Shown here one piece after another: positions 18,301 to 26,543 of a stretch of 63,386 nucleotides of DNA. Source of the stretch: CANDYO01 sp049653745 (GTDB lineage Bacteria; Pseudomonadota; Alphaproteobacteria; Rickettsiales; CANDYO01). A program made the translations under genes and the position numbers. The stretch is from the NCBI GenBank assembly GCA_049653745.1, contig JBASGW010000006.1, positions 1 through 63,386 on the forward strand, written 5' to 3'. The notes below the pieces were generated by a model. The model had not been told where the DNA came from. It made no database searches and saw only the letters and a list, made by a program, of their open reading frames with translations. Numbering within the stretch: position 1 is the first letter of the stretch; the number at the start of each line of letters is the position of its first letter.

Positions 18301-20971
18301 CTCCAATACTTTTAACTCTTGGAGCTGGAAAGGTAGTATCTCCATAATTTCCAGTGTATGTAAATCCTCTATTATATGGTATTGCATCTAAAGAAAATCC
18401 ATTAGCATCTGAACTTCCATATACAACATAAATGCTAGCAGCAGAAGATATTCCTATATCATCATATCCATCTCCATTATAATCACCAAGAGAAGTTAAC
18501 GATGCGCCCGCTTGAACCGCAGTAGATAAACTATAACCATTGTACACATAGTTATATATAAAACCTGAAAATATAATTATTCCTTCTTGCCCAGACGAAA
18601 GATTTAAATCAATATCAGATTTTAGATTTGCTTTTCCAAGAATAAGGTATACTCTACCTTGGAAATTATTATAGCTATAATCATTAATTATAAAATCTGC
18701 TTTATCATCACCGTCAAAATCAAACCCTCCAGCTACAGCAGTTCCGAAAGTAGAAATATAGCCTGCTGTGTAAGTTTTAGAAGTATCTGTTATTTTAAAT
18801 CCTGTAGAAGAGCCTAAGTCAGGTAAGTGAATATTTTCTACTACTGATGTGCCATAAATAATAAAGCAAGTTTGTATAGAATATACACAGAATGCAATAT
18901 CGCTTAATCCATCAAGGTTATAATCACCAATATCAGATACCGCAGGATAAAAATTGTTTATGGCAGAATAAGTAAGCCTTATTAAATTTTCCGAATTGTT
19001 ATCATCATTGAGGTTATCCAAAAATGAGGTACTTTCTGACAAAATTATTTTACCAACTGTAACAACTGGTCCTTCATTATTACCATTTTGTCCATAAATA
19101 AAATAATCTTTCAAACCATCATTATTAAAATCGCCTATTTCAAGAGGCGCATATACTAAATCATTGGATTCAATATTAATAAGATCTTTGTTTGAAAGAT
19201 TAATAACATTGGATGGTAAATTATTTTTATCGAATGTAGGGAATTCAGTTTGTTCTCTTGTTGGAATAAATGTTGGTATCTTGCTAGGTATAATTGATGG
19301 CTTAAAGCTAGGAATTTTTGTAGGTTGCTTGCTCGGGGACGCTGAAGGTTTAAAACTAGGACTTTTTGTTGGTATCTTAGAAGGAAAATTTGTTGGACTC
19401 AGAGTTGGGGTAGTAGTTGGTGTATCTGTAGGAATTAGGCTAGGTTCTAATGAGGGAGAAGGGCTAGATGTTTGTAACATTGTAGGAACAGGCGTAAAGC
19501 CATTAGATGCTCCATATATTAAATAGTTTGTTTGTGTAAGTTTATAGCCTGAATCTGAGTAATCTTCGTAAAGATATCCTATTAAAATATCCTTGTATCC
19601 ATCGCCGTTAATATCACCAGCTCCACTTACTCGTCTAGCTTCTCCATTTGCTGCTATAAATAATCCTTGGTTAGAAGTTAAGTTACTTAAATATATATCT
19701 GTAATTCCATTATAGCGCCCAAAGATTAAGTAAGCTCCTTCATCATCATTTGAGGAACCTAATAAAATATCATTTACTCCGTCACCATTAAAATCGCCCA
19801 CACCATCAAGTGATTCACCTATTTGATCAAATGATCCTTTTCCATAAATTTTAAATCCTTGGGTGCTTGAGAATGAGTTTAAATCTATATCTAAAACGCC
19901 ATTTATACTGCCAAATATAACATAAGAAATTCCAGCATATTCACTTCCTCCAGAATAACTAGCACCAGGACTTGAAATTATAATATCACTTAGTCCATCT
20001 CCATTAACATCTCCTAATCCACTTACTTCTGGTTCGCGAGCCCCCATTATTTTATATCCCTGTGAATAAGATAAATCAGGAAGATATATATTACTAAAAC
20101 CTTCAGCTTTACCAAAAATAACGTAAGCATGAGTTGAATCTTCATTAGGGCCTATTGTAACTGTTATAACCTCATCATAACCATCTCCATTTAAATCACC
20201 AGCACCACTTACTTCATAACCATTATAAGAATCCTTTATTCCAGAAATATAAAATCCTTGGTCTAAGGTTAAGTTAGATAAATATATATTAGAATAATTT
20301 GCTTTTCCAAATAGCACATAGCTGGTTCCGTTATGATTATTTTGACTATAGTAAAAAGATGGGGCGCCAATAATTATATCTTTATAACCATCAGCATTTA
20401 CATCTCCTGCTTTGCTAACAGTATCACAAGTAAAATCACCAATATTTTTGCCAAAAATTGAAAATCCTTGAGAATAACTCATATTATTTAAATGAATATT
20501 GGTAAAATTATTAGAATGACCAAATATTACATAACAAACTCCTGTTTTATTTTCTACATACCGAGCTCCAATAACTATATCATCATATCCATCTCCATTT
20601 ATATCACCAGCACTACTAACAGAGTGCCCACCAAGATATATAGTTCCAGGACCATAAAAAAAATCATCGTCTTCTCTTTCTGGTCTAAGAACTTTATCAC
20701 TAGTAATTTTAAATCCATTATAACCTGAAGAATTTTCAAGAGATAAATCGCTATAACCGTTAATATTGCCAAATATTACATAACTGGTGCTTAGAGAATC
20801 GATCTCGCTCGCTGCTTCCTTAGGATCGCCTATAATAATATCATCATATCCATCTCCATTAATATCTCCCAAACTAGATAAATCTCCAAAACCTTGGATA
20901 TTACTTGGATATGACACTCTAAATCCTTGGTTATTTGTTAAATTAGCTGTATCTATATATTTTATTGTCAT
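15335..20971 (-). CDS. Giant surface protein: two FG-GAP beta-propellers, lipase and RTX domains, C-terminal membrane anchor
   Basis: 1878 residues. Seven FG-GAP repeats (G-D-I-N-G-D-G-Y type) occupy ~1-490, then a PT-rich spacer (~490-580), seven more repeats (~590-1065), a second PT spacer (~1070-1127), a class-3-lipase-like domain with G-H-S-L-G-G (Ser near 1253), and an RTX-like motif (N-G-G-T-G-N-D-E) near 1470. A membrane segment (~1835-1857) and a short tail with W-P-F end the protein. The D-x-N-x-D-G repeats bind Ca2+ in integrin-alpha-type propellers. There is no N-terminal signal peptide. It heads the minus-strand array and SecB is encoded just upstream. It is likely a cell-surface or secreted adhesin with acyl-hydrolase activity. 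Confidence 0.85.
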   Translation of the reverse strand: MTIKYIDTANLTNNQGFRVSYPSNIQGFGDLSSLGDINGDGYDDIIIGDPKEAASEIDSLSTSYVIFGNINGYSDLSLENSSGYNGFKITSDKVLRPEREDDDFFYGPGTIYLGGHSVSSAGDINGDGYDDIVIGARYVENKTGVCYVIFGHSNNFTNIHLNNMSYSQGFSIFGKNIGDFTCDTVSKAGDVNADGYKDIIIGAPSFYYSQNNHNGTSYVLFGKANYSNIYLSNLTLDQGFYISGIKDSYNGYEVSGAGDLNGDGYDEVITVTIGPNEDSTHAYVIFGKAEGFSNIYLPDLSYSQGYKIMGAREPEVSGLGDVNGDGLSDIIISSPGASYSGGSEYAGISYVIFGSINGVLDIDLNSFSSTQGFKIYGKGSFDQIGESLDGVGDFNGDGVNDILLGSSNDDEGAYLIFGRYNGITDIYLSNLTSNQGLFIAANGEARRVSGAGDINGDGYKDILIGYLYEDYSDSGYKLTQTNYLIYGASNGFTPVPTMLQTSSPSPSLEPSLIPTDTPTTTPTLSPTNFPSKIPTKSPSFKPSASPSKQPTKIPSFKPSIIPSKIPTFIPTREQTEFPTFDKNNLPSNVINLSNKDLINIESNDLVYAPLEIGDFNNDGLKDYFIYGQNGNNEGPVVTVGKIILSESTSFLDNLNDDNNSENLIRLTYSAINNFYPAVSDIGDYNLDGLSDIAFCVYSIQTCFIIYGTSVVENIHLPDLGSSTGFKITDTSKTYTAGYISTFGTAVAGGFDFDGDDKADFIINDYSYNNFQGRVYLILGKANLKSDIDLNLSSGQEGIIIFSGFIYNYVYNGYSLSTAVQAGASLTSLGDYNGDGYDDIGISSAASIYVVYGSSDANGFSLDAIPYNRGFTYTGNYGDTTFPAPRVKSIGDFNGDSLQDIAICHGIYHAKGLSVENIGVVTKIILGNTLNNNNPAIEIPNACSGMPGIELGSATKVYDVNGDGYDDFFISKTKLLSIASSKYFFPSGYYYLIFGNPSILSNINLDNIDSNQGVIFLDDNTYNVVNFQTSFQSLGNAISIGDLNKDGYKDFLLYSVSKIYLIYGRDIFIKGTTSAPSIESVTFPTILPNHNNTSSPLLQPTSEPSSFPTSKPSTQPTLKPSEGSEVIYVTNKIYAILSREVYANPDHEQLLSEVNENGSRLPSGWTVLLDSESSGIVSDTSIAWGFFAKAYKNDINDNVIVAFQGTDDLYDLFSADKDLALGKVPAHYSPAKEFVDYIIDYYQLNPSVISFTGHSLGGFLAQLMSATYNNLAVVFDSPGAGKVIDDYYRDSSYSIIYSVDEIADKVKCFNSAPNLVNIASGYHFGNVIRIFPEYDPNSFIYTLQQHDMSNILLQFKTISGDAKISSAMNRYWEFSGNFNNWPFFESKSLSDSISMNNFLNEIFFNNYNQNPYFWELAWDKSPNINSLSLASPSTSLRIQGIKSMSGLISNSDLTITGMSINGDNSGNKFFGGTNYADIMNGGTGNDEYYPFSGMDIITDSGGENNYYFYTHNMKGTTKIIDQDKTGKINFVNIGCSIGKVYNVDEGDTNSFAFFPIFDNYCNLNKYSSRILESLISSNSINHQNDIVLMKYSENDLIISYNNNEFSDVTNNKILISNFKNKDLGIFIENSDIEDKYVAVGGKENEQFICSNIQDSILAGLGGVNTYFIPLLPNKFSCSIISNDQSSNVYKFTLENYSKTSPENSRALISSGSIDIFGLKAIDIIDVSSLKLNDFSALSYQYSVNGTSLNLPGGLSINLYKTEIFLLTIDGDSFAFYNSSAHNYTTNVAGLGINMTELLNAYDSTPDNYYVDNPTYLPTISPESSNEKEILTEGEISGIVIGSLSLIGLLGYASYAYNYNIWPFAADLAKVAHAGVIEEV

Positions 20972-21035
20972 TTTTACCCTCTTAGTTTTTTTCTATTTAG
21001 AGCTGTGTACTTTAATATTTTTTAATTAGTAATCT

Positions 21036-21533
21036 TTAATTAACATTAATGCTCGCAGACTCTGTTGCTTCTTTTTGTAATTTTCTTTGGCTATGTAGTG
21101 CTCCAAAATCCATATGTTCTAACATAATAGGTTGGAACCCTCCATCTCTAGTTACGTCAGATAATACTCTGCGTGCATATGGAAATAGTAAGCTAGTACA
21201 ATTAATCATTAGGATTGCGTCTAGCTGCTCTGCATCCTCAATATTATTGATTGTAAACAAACCAGCATAGCTAAGCTTAACATCAAACAAAGACATATTG
21301 ACTTCATCCATTGAATTAGCTTGTGCTTTAACTATTAAAAAAACTTCATAAAGATTATCTTGAAGGCTTCGATTATTGAAGTTTATAGCAATCTCAATTT
21401 TTGGAGCTGAGTTTTGCGGTACAAAAGAAGCAGGTGAATTTTTGTTATCAAAAGTTAGTTCTTTGATATAATGTCCATTTATTGCAATAGATGGTAGCTG
21501 ACTTTCTGGTTTTTCTAGTGTGTTAGTCTTCAT
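21036..21533 (-). CDS. secB: SecB-type export chaperone
   Basis: 165 residues carrying the SecB core: Y-I-K-E-L-T-F-D near residue 23, then L-Y-E-V-F-L-I-V-K-A, Y-A-G-L-F-T-I, and the most conserved stretch L-L-F-P-Y-A-R-R followed by M-D-F-G-A-L. SecB keeps precursor proteins unfolded and hands them to SecA; it also serves some type I secretion substrates such as HasA. It lies between two giant FG-GAP genes on the same strand, 64 bases before the 1878-residue gene, which suggests service to these substrates. A frameshifted second copy is at about 33.74-34.19 kb. Whether the chromosome has another secB cannot be seen. Confidence 0.9.
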   Translation of the reverse strand: MKTNTLEKPESQLPSIAINGHYIKELTFDNKNSPASFVPQNSAPKIEIAINFNNRSLQDNLYEVFLIVKAQANSMDEVNMSLFDVKLSYAGLFTINNIEDAEQLDAILMINCTSLLFPYARRVLSDVTRDGGFQPIMLEHMDFGALHSQRKLQKEATESASINVN

Positions 21534-21557
21534 AAAATTTTCCTATAATTAAAATTT

Positions 21558-21582
21558 AATGAGGCCGTTTCATAGCCTCATT
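21558..21582 (-). terminator. Hairpin between an FG-GAP gene and secB
   Basis: AATGAGGC and GCCTCATT form an 8-bp stem with a 9-base loop in the 113-base gap between the 739-residue gene and secB. The following T-run is on the plus strand, so on the minus transcript it may be a weak terminator or a leader hairpin for secB. Confidence 0.4.
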
Positions 21583-21646
21583 TTTGTTAATGAACTTAAA
21601 GTTTCTTAGTCTAAAGTGTTGATTGACATTCATAGCCATAAAATAC

Positions 21647-23866
21647 TTATACTACTTCTACTGCTGAAGCTAAGGATTCTCCTATGAATGGCCAAAAGTT
21701 ATGCGTATATGCGTAAAAACCGTAGCTTATTAAGCCTAGCGCAGCAGATCCGCCAACTGCTATAGCTATTATGGCTCCATCATTTAAATCAGAAGGCTCG
21801 ATAGCTATGTCTGTTGGTGCAAGGGTAGGAGCTAATGAAGGAGAAAAAATAAAATTATTAGCGCTTATATCGTCTGGGCTAAGTTGCAGTAATTTCATAA
21901 TCTGATTATTTTCTAGGGTTATAATAATTGAACCAGAAGTTATATTTACTTCATCAAAATTATATATATTAAAAGCTTTTAAGTTTATTACATCAGTATT
22001 GTTATTAAAGTCTGTTACTGTTATTAAAGTATCTGTATTAGGTTCTATGGTATACATATCACTACCGCCTCCACCAATTATAGTTACGTCAGAAGAAGAA
22101 TTAATAACAAAATTTTCATCTGATTCTGTTCCCTGATATATTCCTCCACTCGTAATTTCAATAGCTTGCGTTGGCATAAATGTTGGCAACTTTGTAGGAA
22201 CTTCAGATATATGAAAATTTGTTGGAGAAACGCTAGGAAGAGCTGAAGGATCTAATCTTGGTGAAGTGGTTGGTATTTTAGTTGGATATAGTGTTGGAAT
22301 ATTAGTAATACTGGTATGAGCAGTTGTAGGTTGCGAAGATGTTGCAAAGCTAGGTGTTATTGAAGGTGATGCTGTTGGTATAAGGGTAGGAGTATAAGTT
22401 GGAGTTAGAGTTGGATCTACACTAGGTATAACTGACGGCTTAATACTAGGGGCCACACTCGGTAAAATAGTTGGCTGGAGAGTAGGCGTTAAAGTCACTA
22501 CTCCGCTTGCAGATCCATAGATTAAGTAAGCAGTTCCTGCCGGAGCAGAATGTGCATAAGTTGATTCTGCATATGGGGCACCAACTAAAATATCGTCATA
22601 ACCATCATTATTTATGTCTCCTGCACCGCTTACTGAGGTTCCAGTATAACTACCTATTTCTCCTAAAAAGGATATACCTTGAGAAGAATTGAGGCTTACC
22701 AGATTTATATTGGATAAGCTTTTATTTCCATAAATTATATAAGCAGTAGGTGAATATAGTGATGGAGCTCCAATTACAACATCGTCATAACCATCATTAT
22801 TTATATCTCCTGCATTGCTTACTGAACTCCCGGTTGCACTCTGATACAGCCCTATGATTGATATACCTTGAGAAGAATTCAGACTTGCCAGATTTATATT
22901 GGATAAGCTTTTATTCCCATAAATTATATAAGCAGTAGGTGAATATAGTGATGGAGCTCCAATTATAATATCAAGATATCCATCACCATTTACATCTCCT
23001 GCTCCACTAACTGAGTCGCCAACATGATCTTCTCCTGTAATTGATATGCCTTGAGAAGAAGATAAGCTTACTAAATTTATATTAGTTAAACTGCAATTTC
23101 CATAAATTAAGTAAACTGTACCACCGTTAGATGGAGCTCCAATTATAATATCGTCATAACCATCATTATTTATATCTCCTGCTCCACTGACTGAATAGCC
23201 AGTATTACTACCCGTTTCTCCGAAAAAAGATATACCTTGAGAAGAATCTATCATCCCTAAATTTATACTAGCTAAATTAGCTTTTCCGTAAATTAAATAA
23301 GCTTTACTAATTCCTACAGCTCCAATTAAAATATCATTGTATCCATCCCCATTTACATCGCCAGATCCACTCACAGACCAGCCAGATTCAGTGTAACAAC
23401 ATGTATCTCCAGTAAATTTAGTGCCTTGAGAAGAATTGAGGCTTGTCAGATTTATATTGTATAAGTAGATATTTCCATAAATTAAGTAAACTATGCTGTC
23501 AAATGGTGCTCCGACTAAAATATCAAGATATCCATCACCATTCACATCTCCGGCCCCACTCACAGACCAACCAGCACCCGTGCCATCATCACCATTAGTT
23601 TGCTGCTTTCCAGTTATTGATATGCCTTGTGAAATAGTAATATTAGCTAAATTAATATTTGCTAAACTAGAATTACCATAAATTAAATACGCTCTTCCTG
23701 TCAAAGTGGAATAATATGGTGCACTGATTAAGATGTCAGGATAACCATCACCATTTATATCACTTGTTCCACTAACTGACCAACCCGTATGATCTCCTAG
23801 CGATTCTCCATTGATAAATATCCCCTGAGATGGTATCAAACTACTTAAATTTATATTTATTCCCAT
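21647..23866 (-). CDS. FG-GAP (integrin-alpha-like) surface protein with PT linker and membrane anchor, 739 aa
   Basis: Exactly seven FG-GAP units (for example S-G-A-G-D-V-N-G-D-G-Y-L-D) fill residues ~1-455, enough for one propeller. A PT-rich spacer (~459-559) follows, then a ~100-residue beta-roll domain (G-G-I-Y-Q-G-T, then D-N-F-type strands), one membrane segment (~699-725) and the tail N-F-W-P-F with a V-E-V-V end. The domain order matches the neighbours. No signal peptide; the propeller starts at residue 2. The ATG is preceded by GGAG at 5 bases. Ca2+-binding loops D-x-N-x-D-G are intact. It probably mediates adhesion; export route unknown. Confidence 0.83.
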   Translation of the reverse strand: MGININLSSLIPSQGIFINGESLGDHTGWSVSGTSDINGDGYPDILISAPYYSTLTGRAYLIYGNSSLANINLANITISQGISITGKQQTNGDDGTGAGWSVSGAGDVNGDGYLDILVGAPFDSIVYLIYGNIYLYNINLTSLNSSQGTKFTGDTCCYTESGWSVSGSGDVNGDGYNDILIGAVGISKAYLIYGKANLASINLGMIDSSQGISFFGETGSNTGYSVSGAGDINNDGYDDIIIGAPSNGGTVYLIYGNCSLTNINLVSLSSSQGISITGEDHVGDSVSGAGDVNGDGYLDIIIGAPSLYSPTAYIIYGNKSLSNINLASLNSSQGISIIGLYQSATGSSVSNAGDINNDGYDDVVIGAPSLYSPTAYIIYGNKSLSNINLVSLNSSQGISFLGEIGSYTGTSVSGAGDINNDGYDDILVGAPYAESTYAHSAPAGTAYLIYGSASGVVTLTPTLQPTILPSVAPSIKPSVIPSVDPTLTPTYTPTLIPTASPSITPSFATSSQPTTAHTSITNIPTLYPTKIPTTSPRLDPSALPSVSPTNFHISEVPTKLPTFMPTQAIEITSGGIYQGTESDENFVINSSSDVTIIGGGGSDMYTIEPNTDTLITVTDFNNNTDVINLKAFNIYNFDEVNITSGSIIITLENNQIMKLLQLSPDDISANNFIFSPSLAPTLAPTDIAIEPSDLNDGAIIAIAVGGSAALGLISYGFYAYTHNFWPFIGESLASAVEVV

Positions 23867-23944
23867 TTTTTCTCCATAAAATTAACTATTAAACATGAGT
23901 AATCTTACATCATTTCAATCACTTGAGTAACGTCATGATGCATT

Positions 23945-24181
23945 CTATAATGCATATACTTCCTCTATATAATGCAACACTGATTCCATATATTTTGTCT
24001 TAACTTCCATCGGCACCATATCCATTACCACCCGTCCCACATAATCAGTAGCAACAACTGCACTAACTACAGCCATAACCTTCTTTAAACTCTGCATGGC
24101 TATATCTGTGCTGCTTACATCAACAATCACATACAGACTGTTTATTATAATCAGACAATTATAGCTTTGCTTATAATTCAT
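23945..24181 (-). pseudogene. Fragment of the 26544-31658 protein C-terminus
   Basis: 78 residues matching the last part of the neighbouring giant protein: V-D-V-S-S, M-Q-S-L-K-K-V-M, A-T-D-Y-V-G-R-V-V-M-D-M-V-P, then Y-M-E. It lacks the upstream ~1600 residues and looks like a leftover of a duplicated copy. It could be translated but is unlikely to work alone. Confidence 0.7.
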
Positions 24182-24206
24182 AAAATCATTATCTAAAAAC
24201 TTATGT

Positions 24207-26486
24207 TTAATTTAATTCTAGCCCTGCTTCACTAACAACTTTAGCAGTATCCGCTGCGTTATAAATAGATAATCCTGATGCATAATTTACATAAGCTAAT
24301 GCACAAAATCCCATTCCTATTAATAAAGCCCCCCCTAAAGCAACACCTATGATGCCTGCTTGATCTAAGATAGGAGAATCATTATCATTAGCACCATCTG
24401 AATCAAAAGCAAAATTACCGTATTGCAAATCATTTTTATCTATATTTGTAAGATTGATTTGTTGATTGTTACTATTTATGATTATAGAAAGAAAGTCTGA
24501 GTTTTCTATGATAGTTAAGTCATCAATTTTACTTACACCACATTTACTTAAATCAATGATTTCATTTACAGGATTGAAGTTATCGATTGTATAAACTACA
24601 TTATCATGAGGTGAAATAGTAAATTTATCTATTCCAGATCCTCCATTTAATGTAACTGCAAGTGGTGAATTAATTTCAAAGTTCTCGCTTGCAGAGGTAC
24701 CACTATATGTTCCTCCTGTTTCAATATTTATAACATTAGAAAAAAGAACTGTTGGGTTCGTAGTTGGATTTTGAGAAGGATAAGTAGTCGGAAATATTGT
24801 TGGTGGAGGGCTATAAAAAATAAAATTTCCAACAGATATATCGTCTTTTTGAAGCCCCAATAGTTTTAGTTTTTGATTGTTAGGAAAATCAATTATAATA
24901 GGATTAGAGGAAGAAATATCGAGTTCTTCAAACATCGTAATTCCTATGTTTTTGATATCTATTCTCTCTAACATGTTATCAAAATCAGTTATTGTGTAGG
25001 TTACGCCTGGATTGGAAATAATAGTATATCTATCATCTCCTTCGTTCCCCGTAACTGAAGACGTAAGTGGTGAGTTTAAAATAAAATTATCACTGCCTGA
25101 TGTACCACTATAAATACCCCCACTACTTATATTTATAATATTAGAATAAAGGGCAGTTGGATTTGGAGTAGGATTGATTGTTGGTTTATCAGTTGGAGCA
25201 ATGCTAGGAAAAGTAGTTGGAGATAAACTAGGAGAAAAAGTTGGTAAACTTGGCATTATAGATGGAATATCAGTGGGAAGTGTCGTTGGATAAATCGTTG
25301 GAATCTTAGTTGGTAGAATTGTTGGCTTAATTGTAGGAGAAGCAGATGGAGATAAAGTATTTATAATAAAATTATTAACTGAGAGGTCATTATAATTTAT
25401 TCCACTTAAGGTTAGAGTTTTAGAATTACCCAAATTTATAACTGTATTGCCATTAACATACTGGGATGAAGATTTGATGTCTTGAAAATTATTAAGATTA
25501 TTAAATAACCTCAAATCTATAACATCTCTATTAATCTCAAAATCCTGAATTTCTGCACTTGTTATTTCTGAGCTTATTATAAATTTGTCATTTCCATTGC
25601 CACCAATTAAAACATCACTTCCGACTCCCGCTGTTAGAGAGTCATTACCATCTCCACCTGAAAGTGTATTATTTTTATCATCTCCTAATATTGTATCGGC
25701 ATAATTTGATCCAATAATATTTTCAATATCTGTAAGAACGTCTCCAGTAGCATAACCTCCAGAAGATGAATTACTTCCCAAGTTTATATTGATTGCTGAA
25801 TTTGAATTTTCATAAGAAACTGTATTAGCAACTTGGTTTAATACATCAACTAAGATAGATCTAAAATTTTCAGGACTTGAAGTGGCAATAAATGGAGATG
25901 GACCATACGAATCAGTAATAATTAAATTGGCAAAATAGCTATCACAAGGGATATTTTCTTCTGGATAGTTAGCATAACCAAAATCATTCAAAGCAATTCT
26001 AATATTTGTATTAACAGTAGTAAAACTCAAGCTATAATGATGCCACTTGCTATCATCTGTTAAATATACAAATGCTGGATTTTTATAATACAAGGTTGGT
26101 CCATAAGCGCATTGATCATTCCAATTAGAAGTACCTATGATTCTATTAGAGCACATAGGAGGAATTGAGTTTTTGATTGAACCAGCCAAGGCAAAAGTAT
26201 AGTCTGTTAAACTCCCTCCATCGCTAATGCTTACTAGACCTCCTAAGTTAGTTGCTACCGATGCAGATTTAGGTAATCCTAAATAATCAAATGAAATAGT
26301 AAAAGATTTAAAATTATTATTTAATATTACAGAAAATGTATCAGGTCTAAGAGGTGAATTTGACATGCAAGCTATATTCTGAAAAACATTTAGAGGATCA
26401 TGAATAACATTTATACTAGTACTCATACCATTTCCGCCAAGCCAGTTGTTAGTATTTTGAAAAGAATCGTAAAATAAAGTTGTCAT
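24207..26486 (-). CDS. RTX/beta-roll surface protein with PT linkers and membrane anchor, 759 aa
   Basis: Residues 1-200 form a beta-rich domain resembling LamG or other carbohydrate-binding folds (Y-D-S-F-Q start). RTX nonapeptide-like repeats follow near 270-300 (G-G-D-G-N-D-S-L, G-G-N-G-N-D-K-F), then a PT spacer (~375-440), two copies of a ~100-residue G-G-x-Y-x-G-T beta-roll domain (~455-550 and ~580-685), a membrane segment (~715-740) and a short tail. RTX loops bind Ca2+ and are common in type I secretion substrates. AGGAG lies 8 bases before the ATG. No signal peptide. The gene at 13568-15277 is a decayed paralogue. It contains no FG-GAP units and may pair with the propeller proteins. 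Confidence 0.8.
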   Translation of the reverse strand: MTTLFYDSFQNTNNWLGGNGMSTSINVIHDPLNVFQNIACMSNSPLRPDTFSVILNNNFKSFTISFDYLGLPKSASVATNLGGLVSISDGGSLTDYTFALAGSIKNSIPPMCSNRIIGTSNWNDQCAYGPTLYYKNPAFVYLTDDSKWHHYSLSFTTVNTNIRIALNDFGYANYPEENIPCDSYFANLIITDSYGPSPFIATSSPENFRSILVDVLNQVANTVSYENSNSAININLGSNSSSGGYATGDVLTDIENIIGSNYADTILGDDKNNTLSGGDGNDSLTAGVGSDVLIGGNGNDKFIISSEITSAEIQDFEINRDVIDLRLFNNLNNFQDIKSSSQYVNGNTVINLGNSKTLTLSGINYNDLSVNNFIINTLSPSASPTIKPTILPTKIPTIYPTTLPTDIPSIMPSLPTFSPSLSPTTFPSIAPTDKPTINPTPNPTALYSNIINISSGGIYSGTSGSDNFILNSPLTSSVTGNEGDDRYTIISNPGVTYTITDFDNMLERIDIKNIGITMFEELDISSSNPIIIDFPNNQKLKLLGLQKDDISVGNFIFYSPPPTIFPTTYPSQNPTTNPTVLFSNVINIETGGTYSGTSASENFEINSPLAVTLNGGSGIDKFTISPHDNVVYTIDNFNPVNEIIDLSKCGVSKIDDLTIIENSDFLSIIINSNNQQINLTNIDKNDLQYGNFAFDSDGANDNDSPILDQAGIIGVALGGALLIGMGFCALAYVNYASGLSIYNAADTAKVVSEAGLELN

Positions 26487-26543
26487 AATTTTTTCTCCTA
26501 ATTCTTAAAATTGGTAAATTGTTGTAATATATTACTCTTTTAG

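Noticed and set aside
19164..19526. Plus-strand frame rich in V-G-x-x-L-G repeats
   Set aside because: It is the antisense reading of the PT linker of the 1878-aa gene; the periodicity comes from the linker.
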